Shown in pieces: positions 16,387-23,877 of a DNA stretch of 35,178 nucleotides. Source of the stretch: Pirellulales bacterium (GTDB lineage: Bacteria > Planctomycetota > Planctomycetia > Pirellulales > Lacipirellulaceae); NCBI GenBank assembly GCA_020847515.1, contig JADLBW010000117.1, forward strand, positions 1-35,178, written 5' to 3'. Each line of letters begins with the position of its first letter. Within the stretch, counting starts at the first letter, position 1. The translations under genes were made by a program, and so were the position numbers. The notes below the pieces were generated by a model. That model was not told where the DNA came from. It worked only from the letters and a program-made list of their open reading frames with translations, and made no database searches.

Positions 16387-17463
16387 TCACCGCCCGGCCG
16401 CCAGCGCCCCGGGCAGCCATGTACACAAGTAATACGCGCGCGGCGTTGCCAGCTCCAACAGTGCGGCGGCATCGAAGCCCCCGCCGCCCTTAGCTGGCGT
16501 CCACTTGCTGCTAGCGCCTAGCAGGGCGCCTAGCGGCGTAAACGGCTCTTCGTACTCGACGCAGCGGAAGCTCGCCACGTCGCCGCCGGCGAGTTCCGCC
16601 GCCCGCTGGATCGCCTTGTCCAAAAATCCGATTTGATCCACCAGCCCCAACTCGTGGGCCTGTTCGGCCGTAAAGATGCGGCCGGTGGTCGCCGTTTCGA
16701 AATCGTCGCCGTTGTCCTTGAGCTTGGGCCGGCCCGCGAGGACGATCTGTTTGAAGCGTTCAAAACTCTCGTCGACCAGTTCCTGAAGCAGCTTTTGCTC
16801 CTGGGCTTCGTCCTCGGGCGAGAGCTGCCGCGTGGGGCTCCCCATCAGCTTGAACTTGTGGCTGGCGATCGAGTCGTCCTGGATGTTCCAGTTGGCCAGC
16901 AGTTTCGAAACGTCGTAGTGGGGGATGACGACGCCGATCGAGCCGGTCCAGGTCGAGGGTTCCGCGTAGATGGCGTTCTCGCGGTCGCCGACGGCCATGG
17001 CCATGTAGTAGCCGCCGCTGGCGCAGACGCCTCCCATGCTGACCACGAGCGGAAGGTCGCGGTCGGCGGCCAGGTCGCGGAGCTGATGGTAGAGGTAGTC
17101 GCTGGCCGTGACGGTGCCGCCTGGCGAATCGATCCGCACGACCGCCGCCTTGACGCTCTTGTCCTGGCGAACCTGGTCGATCTGCTGCTTGATGAACCCT
17201 TCGGCGTCGAGAATGGCCCCCTCGACCTTGATGATCGCGATCTTGTCGGCGGCGTCCCGGCTGAGCGAGTGATATTTCTCGGCGGGTCCCTCGCCGCGGC
17301 TGAAGTAGCTTTTGTAGCTAGCATTCTGCCCGATGATCACCAGCACGGCGATCACCAGCAGCACCAACAGCAGCCGCCCGTAGCGGCCCAAGGCCGACGG
17401 CTGCTGCACGATCACCTGCACAGGTTGCCGAGAAAGGCCGTCGCCTGGCGGAACAGTGGACAT
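16387..17463 (-). CDS. sppA: Signal peptide peptidase SppA-type membrane protease
   Basis: A 358-aa S49-family serine protease that degrades leftover signal peptides in the membrane. One membrane helix lies at about 30-46 (RLLLVLLVIAVLVIIG). The protease domain follows: IIKVEGAI, VVRIDSPGG (108-116), the nucleophile Ser149 in GVCASGGYYMA, and TGSIGVV (173-179). The general-base lysine is in SHKFKLMGSP (Lys203 or Lys205). It is the short, single-domain form, as in Bacillus SppA, not the double-domain protease IV. I chose ATG 17463 because AGGAG lies 9-10 nt upstream; a longer frame to 17574 has no such signal. The C-terminus (TPRAYYLCTWLPGAL) is slightly hydrophobic. Confidence 0.92.
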   Translation of the reverse strand: MSTVPPGDGLSRQPVQVIVQQPSALGRYGRLLLVLLVIAVLVIIGQNASYKSYFSRGEGPAEKYHSLSRDAADKIAIIKVEGAILDAEGFIKQQIDQVRQDKSVKAAVVRIDSPGGTVTASDYLYHQLRDLAADRDLPLVVSMGGVCASGGYYMAMAVGDRENAIYAEPSTWTGSIGVVIPHYDVSKLLANWNIQDDSIASHKFKLMGSPTRQLSPEDEAQEQKLLQELVDESFERFKQIVLAGRPKLKDNGDDFETATTGRIFTAEQAHELGLVDQIGFLDKAIQRAAELAGGDVASFRCVEYEEPFTPLGALLGASSKWTPAKGGGGFDAAALLELATPRAYYLCTWLPGALAAGR

Positions 17464-17944
17464 GACGCAGGACTCCTGATATCGCGGCTGAAAGCAGTAA
17501 TTGTACCGCTGGCGGCTTCCCGCGAGCAGGCAGCGCGAGGGGGCGCGCTGGGCGGCGCTTGCATCGTGCTGCAAATTTCGACCCGGTGACCGCTAGAACG
17601 CTGTGCAAAAGCGCGAAGGCGTCCCCCCGGTTCGGGGCCGCTCCGTATTTCAGACCCGGATCGGGCGACATGGTCGCGGAGGGTCCGCTTAGGCGGTCAT
17701 GGTTGACAGTACGGCAGCATGTCTACGCGGACGTGGACAGGGCGCCCGCCCCGGCGCCGACCCGGTGTTGCCCCGCCGCGTCTAAAGCCGCTACAGTACG
17801 GCATAGCTTACCCCGCCCCATAGTCCCTCCCTCCGAAGTCGCGGCTGGGGGAGGCGTCGATAGCAGCGCCGCCGGTCGTCGCGGCCCTACCGGGGGCCGA
17901 GGCGGCCCCGCGCCCCAACCGCAGTTTTTGCCAGGAGCGTCAGC
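17464..17944. other. Divergent intergenic region with an 11-bp direct repeat
   Basis: 480 bp between sppA and the isomerase gene. ACAGTACGGCA occurs twice in the same direction (17706-17716 and 17793-17803), a possible binding site pair. A TTGACA at 17703 has no matching -10. Otherwise nothing recognised. Confidence 0.4.
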
Positions 17945-18697
17945 GTGTTTGTCTGTGCGTCAACGGATTGCTTTCCCGACCTGCCGAAGGACGAAGTGCT
18001 GCCGACGCTGGTCGATCTTGAATTCACAGCCGTGGAGCTCCCGTTGCGCGAGTCGGCGAGCGCCTGGTATCGCCCGTCGCAGGCGGCTGAGAGCCTGGAG
18101 CATGCCGTCGAGGCGCTGCGCGACACGCATCGGCTGTCGATCGCGGCGCTGACGGTCGAGCCGGCGGGCCCGAAGGACCAGTACTACGCCCAGTTCACCG
18201 CGTGCTGCAAGCTGGCCAAGACGCTGCGGATCGTGCCGCTGGTCGTCCCGGCCGCCGAGCTGGGGACGCCGTTCAACGAAGAGATCGAGCGGCTGCGCGA
18301 GCTGGTGCGGATCGCCTCGCTGGAAGGGTGCCAGGTCGCCATGCGGACCGAGATCGGCTGCATGAGCGAGGACCCCGATACGGCGGTCGTGCTGTGCAAC
18401 AACGTCAAGGGCCTGGGGCTGTGCCTCGACCCCAGCCACTACGTCGCCGGGCCGCGGCAAGGCCGCGACTACTCGAAGGCGATTCCCTACGTGTTTCATG
18501 TTCACTTGCGCGACTCGACCAAGAGCAAGCTGCAGGTCCGCGTCGGCCAAGGCGAAATCGACTACGGGAAGCTGCTGTCGCAGCTTGAAAAGGCGGGCTA
18601 CAACCGGGCCCTGTCGGTCGACATGCAGCCGCTGGAAGGGCACGACCACCGGCAAGAGATGCGGAAGCTGCGGCTGCTGCTGGATAGCTTGCTGTAG
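17945..18697 (+). CDS. Sugar phosphate isomerase/epimerase-like TIM barrel
   Basis: A 250-aa protein of the xylose isomerase-like / AP endonuclease family 2 fold. Likely metal ligands occur in the usual places: Glu in MRTEIG near 136, Asp and His in LDPSHYV (about 160-166), His in FHVHLRDS (about 181-186), then GQGEIDY near 198-204. The last ligand position reads SVDMQ, where members usually have Glu. There is no signal peptide, so it should be cytoplasmic. Such proteins isomerise or epimerise sugars and cyclitols; the substrate is unknown. The start is GTG 17945 with AGGAG 8 nt before it. A repeat-rich 284-bp gap separates it from the FAD oxidoreductase gene, which may be functionally linked. 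Confidence 0.85.
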   Translation: MFVCASTDCFPDLPKDEVLPTLVDLEFTAVELPLRESASAWYRPSQAAESLEHAVEALRDTHRLSIAALTVEPAGPKDQYYAQFTACCKLAKTLRIVPLVVPAAELGTPFNEEIERLRELVRIASLEGCQVAMRTEIGCMSEDPDTAVVLCNNVKGLGLCLDPSHYVAGPRQGRDYSKAIPYVFHVHLRDSTKSKLQVRVGQGEIDYGKLLSQLEKAGYNRALSVDMQPLEGHDHRQEMRKLRLLLDSLL

Positions 18698-18730
18698 GGC
18701 TGGCGCCGCTCGCTCTCAGAGGACCCTACT

Positions 18731-18843
18731 GGGTCGGGATGTTTTTGCGACTGGAAGGTCTGTCAGCAAGGCCGAGTCGCCAGTCGCAAAAGAATCCCGA
18801 CCCCTGCTACCCGAGTCGCCAGTCGCAGAAGCATCCCGACCCC
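18731..18843. repeat. REP-like hairpin, family A, copy A2 with an extra arm
   Basis: The left arm GGGTCGGGATGTTTTTGCGA (18731-18750) pairs with the right arm ending in AAAAGAATCCCGACCCC (18774-18804). A second right arm (18813-18843, ending GAAGCATCCCGACCCC) follows directly, a partial tandem duplication. It lies 33 bp after the isomerase gene stop and may cap its transcript. Confidence 0.85.
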
Positions 18844-18981
18844 TTCTCGGACTCAGCGGGCGGCGGCGGCGGCTTTTGGCCAAATCGAGCTGGCGGCGTG
18901 TTATAACTTCCTCGGGCAGTGCCTGGGGCGGCTACGCGGCCAGGCGGCGAGCTTGTAGTTTCATCAAAAGCGCAGGTTGCC

Positions 18982-20910
18982 ATGGTTCACCGTCGTCAAT
19001 TCATGGGTTGCGCCGGGGCGAGCGCGCTGGGTCTGCTGGCAAGTCGGGCCTTGGGGGCTGACGCCCCAGCGACGAGCCACGGGGCGTTCCTACTGGTGGA
19101 AGCCGAGGGCTTCGACGACTATGGCGGCTGGGAATTAGACCAGCAGTCGATGGACCAGATGGGTTCGCCCTATCTGCTGGCTCACGGGCTGGGCGTGCCG
19201 GTGCGCGACGCCGCAACCGAGGTCTCCCTCCCCTGCGCAGGCGACTACCGCGTGTGGGTAAGAACCCGCGATTGGGTCGCTCCGTGGAATGCGCCTGGCG
19301 CCCCCGGCAGATTTCAACTGCTGATCGACGGCAAACCGCTCGACGAGACGTTTGGAACGAAGAGCGCCCACTGGCACTGGCACGACGGCGGCACGGCACG
19401 GGTCAGCGGCAGCGCACGCTTATCGCTGCACGACCTTACCGGCTTCAACGGCCGCTGCGAGGCCATCCTGTTCTGCCAGGATCTCCAGTTCGAGCCGACC
19501 GACGACGTGCGGGCGCTCACCTGCTTCCGCCGCAGGCTGCTGAACCTGCCCGACGCACCTGACGAGGGAGGGAACTACGATCTGGTGGTGGTCGGCGGGG
19601 GGCTGGCGGGGGTTTGTGCGGCGCTATCGGCGGCGCGAAACGGGCTTTCGGTGGCGCTGGTGCAGGACCGGCCCGTGCTCGGGGGCACTGGGAGTTCGGA
19701 GGTGCGGGTCTGGCCCGAAGGCAAGACGCAGCAGGAGCCCTATCCGCACGTCGGCGACATCGTGGAGGAGATCTTGCCGCCCATCGAGCGGAAGGGCAAT
19801 TTCAACGGGCTGCCGGCCAGGTATTTCGACGACGCCAGAAAGCTCAAGATCGTCGCCGACGAGCCCCGTATTGCGCTATTCGCTAACTGCCGCGCCATGG
19901 AGGTGGAAACCGACGGCGCGACAATCGCCGCAGTCGTGGTCCAGAGCACGACGACCGCCCGCCGGCAGCGCCTGACGGCGAAGCTGTTTGCCGACTGCAC
20001 CGGCGATGCGAAAGTCGGCTTTCTCGCGGGGGCCGATTACGAGTATTCCCTGGACCAGCCGCTGATGGGCAGCACCAACCTGTTCAGCGTCCTGGACGCG
20101 GCTGATAAAGAGGAGGTGCTGGGCTGCGAATGCAAAGACAAGGCCGCGCTGACGGTGGCCTATGAAGAAGGCCGCGTCGAGCAGCCCTTTCCGCGCTGCC
20201 CGTGGGCCCTGGATCTCTCGGACAAGCCGTTTCCCGGCCGGGCGAAGTTTTCGGCCGACGGGAAGGGGGACCTGGCGGCGTTTGAACGCAAATGGTACTG
20301 GGAAAGCGGCTTCGACAAGGACCAGATTGAAGACATCGAGCTGATCCGCGACCACAACCTGCGGGCGATGTTCGGGGCCTGGGACGCCCTGAAGAACGCC
20401 GACGGTCTCTATCCGAACCATCGGCTGGGCTGGGCGGCGTACATCGCCGGCAAGCGGGAGTCGCGGCGTTTGATGGGGGACGTCGTCCTGGACGGGAAGC
20501 ACTTCATGGAGAACGTCGAGTTCGCCGACGCCGCATTTCCCTGCTCATGGCACATCGATCTCCATTTTCCGAACCGGGTGTTCCAAAGTGGATTCGAGGG
20601 TCATGAATTCATCGCCGACTTCACGCGGGGACAGGGCTACAGTTATCATGGAGTCTACTGGGCGCCCTATCGGTGCCTCTACAGCCGCAACGTGAACAAC
20701 CTGTTCATGGCGGGACGCGATATCAGCGTCAGCAAGTCGGGCCTGGGCCCGGTGCGGGTGATGCGAACCTGCGGGATGATGGGCGAGATCGTCGGTAAGG
20801 CGGCGGCCATTTGCCTTCGGCGCGGGACCTCGCCTCGCGGGGTTTATGAGGACCACCTGCCGCTGCTGAAGGAGCTGATGAACCAGCCGGGCGGCGCGAG
20901 GGTCGGTTAG
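18982..20910 (+). CDS. Exported FAD-dependent oxidoreductase with N-terminal accessory domain
   Basis: A 642-aa protein. Residues 1-26 are an export signal (HRRQFMGCAGASALGLLASRALGA), Tat-like with one Arg pair. Residues 35-170 form a beta-rich domain (FLLVEAEGFDDYGGW, then GDYRVWVRTRDWVAPW) resembling carbohydrate-binding or golvesin-type domains. The FAD-binding Rossmann motif begins at 199 (YDLVVVGGGLAGVCAALSAA), followed by LGGTGSSEVRVWP, the pattern of the FAD_oxidored family. LFADCTGDAKVGFLAGADY and the C-terminal NLFMAGRDISVSKSGLGPVR are the second and third FAD contacts. FAD proteins folded in the cytoplasm need Tat export. The substrate is unknown, probably a sugar-related compound. 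ATG 18982 begins the signal; the longer frame adds noncoding-like residues. Confidence 0.88.
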   Translation: MVHRRQFMGCAGASALGLLASRALGADAPATSHGAFLLVEAEGFDDYGGWELDQQSMDQMGSPYLLAHGLGVPVRDAATEVSLPCAGDYRVWVRTRDWVAPWNAPGAPGRFQLLIDGKPLDETFGTKSAHWHWHDGGTARVSGSARLSLHDLTGFNGRCEAILFCQDLQFEPTDDVRALTCFRRRLLNLPDAPDEGGNYDLVVVGGGLAGVCAALSAARNGLSVALVQDRPVLGGTGSSEVRVWPEGKTQQEPYPHVGDIVEEILPPIERKGNFNGLPARYFDDARKLKIVADEPRIALFANCRAMEVETDGATIAAVVVQSTTTARRQRLTAKLFADCTGDAKVGFLAGADYEYSLDQPLMGSTNLFSVLDAADKEEVLGCECKDKAALTVAYEEGRVEQPFPRCPWALDLSDKPFPGRAKFSADGKGDLAAFERKWYWESGFDKDQIEDIELIRDHNLRAMFGAWDALKNADGLYPNHRLGWAAYIAGKRESRRLMGDVVLDGKHFMENVEFADAAFPCSWHIDLHFPNRVFQSGFEGHEFIADFTRGQGYSYHGVYWAPYRCLYSRNVNNLFMAGRDISVSKSGLGPVRVMRTCGMMGEIVGKAAAICLRRGTSPRGVYEDHLPLLKELMNQPGGARVG

Positions 20911-20956
20911 CGCGGCGGACCTGTGTTACGTACTCAACGGGGGAGCTTGCCGCGGC

Positions 20957-21028
20957 GTCGGGATGCTTTTGCGACTGGCGACTCGGTCTTGTTGACGGAC
21001 GTTCCAGTCGCAAAAGAATCCCGACCCC
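20957..21028. repeat. REP-like hairpin, family A, copy A3
   Basis: The left arm begins GTCGGGATGCTTTTGCGACT (20957) and pairs with CCAGTCGCAAAAGAATCCCG up to CGACCCC (21004-21028). The loop differs from A2 and A4. It is followed by TTTCATTC, as is A4. It lies 46 bp after the FAD oxidoreductase stop codon. Confidence 0.85.
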
Positions 21029-21137
21029 TTTCATTCACTCCAAGGGGGAGCTCGCCGCGGGCCGCCATTGGCGCCGCGCTTGCTGCGCGCGGGCGGGTGT
21101 GCCGGTGCGCCCGAGGAAGTCGAGAGGGCGCTCTCAC

Positions 21138-21213
21138 GGGGTCAGGATGCTTTGGCGACTGGAGGGCCTGTTTAGCAAGGCCGAGTCGCCAGTCGCAAAA
21201 GAATCCCGACCCC
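21138..21213. repeat. REP-like hairpin, family A, copy A4
   Basis: GGGGTCAGGATGCTTTGGCG (from 21138) pairs with the arm ending AAAAGAATCCCGACCCC (21183-21213). An inner hairpin GGCCT...AAGGCC sits in the loop. The TTTCATTC that follows contains the stop codon of the small minus-strand gene at 21216. Confidence 0.85.
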
Positions 21214-21215
21214 TT

Positions 21216-21326
21216 TCATTCGACCTTGTCAGATGACGACTTGGCGAGTCCGACGAAGTACAGCCAACCCAGGACAAGGGCGGTGGAGGCGGCGGTCAAC
21301 TCGACCGCGGCGATTAGCTCTGGCAT
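21216..21326 (-). CDS. Small single-helix membrane protein, 36 aa
   Basis: A 36-codon frame with a strong ribosome-binding site (GGAGA, 5 nt before the ATG). It reads MPELIAAVELTAASTALVLG, then WLYFVGLAKSSSDKVE. Residues 8-27 form one transmembrane helix, flanked by an acidic N-terminus and a Lys/Ser-rich tail, a typical small membrane protein. It lies 259 bp downstream of the PepSY gene on the same strand. Its stop codon is in the flank of repeat A4. I recognise no family. The ribosome-binding site and the amphiphilic layout support it being real, but it is short. Confidence 0.55.
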   Translation of the reverse strand: MPELIAAVELTAASTALVLGWLYFVGLAKSSSDKVE

Positions 21327-21443
21327 GATCTTCTCCGGTGAATCGAGGCGGGAAAGAAGCATCTGCCATAAGCATCGGGCAGCGAGTTAAGGCCCCGATG
21401 AGGATTAGATAAGATCTTCTTGAAGGTGGGCGAGGAAGAGGTT

Positions 21444-21561
21444 GTGGGCTGTGGGCTATGGGCTGTGGGCTATGGGCTGTGGGCTGGCGGCCAGATGGAA
21501 GAAACCTCTTTCTGGCCGCCGGCCGCTGGCCGCTGGCCGCTAGCCGCCAGCCGCATTCACA
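21444..21561 (+). repeat. Heptamer-arm element, family B, copy B3
   Basis: About six 7-bp units alternate GGGCTGT and GGGCTAT (21446-21487), then GGCGGCCAGA, a spacer, TCTGGCCGCCGGCCGCTGGC and reverse heptamers (GCTAGCC, GCCAGCC), ending CATTCACAACGGG. That last motif matches the second end motif of B2. The GTTCATTAG end is missing. It lies between the PepSY and 36-aa genes. Confidence 0.8.
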
Positions 21562-21585
21562 ACGGGCGGCTGGCGGCGTCGTGCG

Positions 21586-22047
21586 TCAGTCGTCTGCTCG
21601 GTCGCTGATGACGTCGGCCGATTTGGGATCGACGTGCAGCTCGCGCTGGTCGCCGTCGCGATCGGCTTCGACCTCCCAGTACCGGCGCTCGAAGGAGGCC
21701 TCTGAGAGGTTCGAGTAGCCGGCCTTTTCCAGGGCGCGAATCACCTGCGACAATCGCAGACTACCTTGCGGCGGACGGCGCTGGGCGTCGTCGCGATGTT
21801 CGGAGATTACTTCGCCGGTGCGGGGATCGACGCTCAGCTCGAGCGAGTCGTCGCCGTGGTACGTTTCAACCTCCCAGGCGCCGTCGTCGAACGAGATCTC
21901 GACCAGCGGTCCGTAGCCGTCCTTTTCGAGCAGGTGGGCAACTTCGCCCATGGCGAGGCGCCCATTTCGCCCATTCGGCGGCCCGCTGGCGGCCATGAGC
22001 AGGGGAGCAACCGTGGCGACAAGCGCGGCGATGCCGAAGCGTTTCAT
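21586..22047 (-). CDS. Secreted protein with two PepSY-like domains
   Basis: A 153-aa protein with a signal peptide (MKRFGIAALVATVAPLLMAA) and two PepSY-like repeats. The first is LAMGEVAHLLEKDGYGPLVEI, then WEVETYHGDDSLELSVDPRTGEVI; the second is LRLSQVIRALEKAGYSNLSE, then YWEVEADRDG and LHVDPKSADVI. PepSY modules often occur as outer regulators of proteases or beside two-component systems. The upstream gene on the same strand is the histidine kinase, so this may modulate its sensing; that is inference. AAGGAGA lies about 9 nt before the ATG. The last codons are near 21586 and it is followed by repeat B3. Confidence 0.85.
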   Translation of the reverse strand: MKRFGIAALVATVAPLLMAASGPPNGRNGRLAMGEVAHLLEKDGYGPLVEISFDDGAWEVETYHGDDSLELSVDPRTGEVISEHRDDAQRRPPQGSLRLSQVIRALEKAGYSNLSEASFERRYWEVEADRDGDQRELHVDPKSADVISDRADD

Positions 22048-22318
22048 CCTGAGAGTCTCCTTGCGATGGGAAGGGTCTGGAAATTGGACTTGCTCGGGGT
22101 TTTTTTCGTGATTGGTTACCGGTTGATTTGGGAATCAGCCCTAAGCGCGCTCGTCCGCGGTTGGAGGGGAGAACCGGGGGCTAGCGCCCGGCGGCTGATC
22201 GAGGCCGGCCACCTGTTCGCTGTGACGAAGCACTAGGAGAATCTTCGCCAGAGGGCGTAAGGCAGGGATGAAGGCTTGCTGAGATCTTCTTTATCTATTG
22301 AGTCCTGCCGCTGATGAG
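22048..22318. other. Leader region of the PepSY gene
   Basis: 270 bp upstream of the PepSY gene and downstream of repeat B4. No clear promoter or gene. GATGAAGGCTTGCTGAGATC near 22267 resembles GATGAGGATTAGATAAGATC near 21400, but the match is too weak to call a repeat. Confidence 0.3.
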
Positions 22319-22418
22319 CCCGGTGTGGATTTGGCTGGCGGCTATCGGCTGTCGGCTGTCGGCTGTCGGCTGGCGGCTAGTCGATAGCCGGGCGCGGTTC
22401 ATTAGTGGCGCAGTTCTC
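22319..22418 (+). repeat. Heptamer-arm element, family B, copy B4
   Basis: It begins with CCCGGTGTGGATTT (the second end motif, 22319-22332), then seven GGCTNNN units (GGCTGGC, GGCTATC, GGCTGTC three times, GGCTGGC, GGCTAG; 22333-22380), GATAGCC, and ends with GGTTCATTAGTGGCGCAGTT (from 22396) and CTC. Both end motifs are present. The histidine kinase stop codon (22402-22404) is inside the GTTCATTAG motif. Confidence 0.85.
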
Positions 22419-23877
22419 GAGCGGGCGATTGTTCGTTCGCCGTGCGAGGGCTGGGGGCTGGCGCCGGGGCGGATGCCAGCGGCAGATGGATCGAGAAGGC
22501 GCTGCCCGAGCCGAGCTCGCTGTGGCACTGCAGCCGGCCGTGCATCGCGGCCGCCAGGCGGGCGGCCACCGCCAGGCCCAGGCCTGCGCCGGCCGCCCCC
22601 AGCGAGCGGGCCGCCGAGCTACGAAAGAACGGTTGAAACACGCGGCGCTGGTCCTCGGCAGACAGGCCGATGCCCTGGTCCTTGACGGCGACTACCGCCT
22701 CGTCGCCGAGTCGACCGGCGCGGACTTCGATCGGCGTGCCGGGGGGGCTGTATTTCAGGGCGTTGCTGAGGAGGTTGTCGACGACCTGGGCGAGGAGCTG
22801 CTTGGAAGCGAGCGCGGCGACCGGCTGTTCGACCGCCAGGCGGAGATCGGCCCGTCGCTGGTCGTACTGGGGCCGCTGGAGATGACGTGCGAGCCACGGG
22901 CCGAGGTCGACGTCGGCCTGGTCAGCGGCGGCGGCTCCTTGCTCGGCGCGGGCGAGAAACAGCAGTGAGTTGAGGATGGCTTGCAGCTTCGTCGCCTCGT
23001 CGCGAAGCAGCGACAAGGTCTGCTGATAGTCAGCGGCGGTTCGCGGCCGGCGCAGGGCTACGTCGATTTGCCCCAGGAGGACGGTCAGCGGCGTACGCAG
23101 TTCGTGCGCGGCATCGCCGGTAAACCGGCGCTGCGATTCGTAGGAGGCTTGCAGGCGGTCCAAGAGGCCGTTGAACGAGCGGCTCAGCGTCGCGAGTTCA
23201 TCGTCGGAACTGGATTCGGGGAAACGTCGCTCGAACGAGGCTGCCGAAATCCGCTTGGCCGTGTGGGCCATATCGACGACCGGCCAGAGGGCCCGCCGGC
23301 AGAGCCAGCGCCCGATCGCCGCTGCGATCAGCCAGCCGCCGACGGGGAGGGTGCTGGCCAGAATGGCCAATCGGCGCAGGGTGGCCTGCAACTCGACCGT
23401 TGAGCGACCCACGACGATGGCGACTTCATCGAACTCGTCGAGGTCGCGCAACTGGCGGTTGGGCGCGGGGGCCGCCAGTCGCTGGCGCAAGTAGCGCCAA
23501 TCGGCCCGCTGAACCTCTTGGACGTTGGCCGCGGAATCCGCATCCTCGGCGAGGCGCTTCGCTTCGGCCAGGAAGGCGGGCGAGGCGTTCGCGGAGGCGT
23601 CGACGACCTGGGTGCGGTCCCCGAAGACGGCCCACCGCAAGCGCGATACGCTCTCGTCCGTGCCCAGGCCGATGGTATGTTCCGAGGGCTGCCAGGTGAC
23701 GTCTTGCGGCTCGACCTCGACGGCGGCCGCCAAGGAAGAAAACGCGCTGTACAACTGCTGGTTGAACTGGCGCTGGAGCTGGCTGCGAACGATCCACCAG
23801 AAGGCGCCGGAATAAATCGCCAGCGCCACGGCCAGGGCCGCGAGGAAGAAGCCGGAGACGCGATTGACGAGGGTCAT
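22402..23877 (-). CDS. Two-component sensor histidine kinase
   Basis: A 491-aa membrane kinase. The N-terminal helix is at about 8-30 and the second at about 170-192, enclosing a 140-residue sensor region. A HAMP-like segment follows (RRALWPVVDMAHTAKRISAA). The phosphorylated His is His258 in GDAAHELRTPL. The ATPase domain has the N box (VVDNLLSNALKYS), the G1 motif (VKDQGIGL), and the G2 motif (GAGLGLAVA). The ATG at 23877 overlaps the regulator's stop as ATGA, so both are translationally coupled. A longer frame upstream is just the regulator's DNA in another frame. The last residues, ELRH, and the stop come from repeat B4. The sensor region, next to a PepSY protein, resembles CusS/CopS-type kinases, so metal sensing is one option. 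Confidence 0.92.
   Translation of the reverse strand: MTLVNRVSGFFLAALAVALAIYSGAFWWIVRSQLQRQFNQQLYSAFSSLAAAVEVEPQDVTWQPSEHTIGLGTDESVSRLRWAVFGDRTQVVDASANASPAFLAEAKRLAEDADSAANVQEVQRADWRYLRQRLAAPAPNRQLRDLDEFDEVAIVVGRSTVELQATLRRLAILASTLPVGGWLIAAAIGRWLCRRALWPVVDMAHTAKRISAASFERRFPESSSDDELATLSRSFNGLLDRLQASYESQRRFTGDAAHELRTPLTVLLGQIDVALRRPRTAADYQQTLSLLRDEATKLQAILNSLLFLARAEQGAAAADQADVDLGPWLARHLQRPQYDQRRADLRLAVEQPVAALASKQLLAQVVDNLLSNALKYSPPGTPIEVRAGRLGDEAVVAVKDQGIGLSAEDQRRVFQPFFRSSAARSLGAAGAGLGLAVAARLAAAMHGRLQCHSELGSGSAFSIHLPLASAPAPAPSPRTANEQSPARELRH

Noticed and set aside
17703-17731. TTGACA as a sigma-70 promoter of the isomerase gene
   Set aside because: No -10 element lies at 15-19 bp, and it is over 200 bp from the gene.
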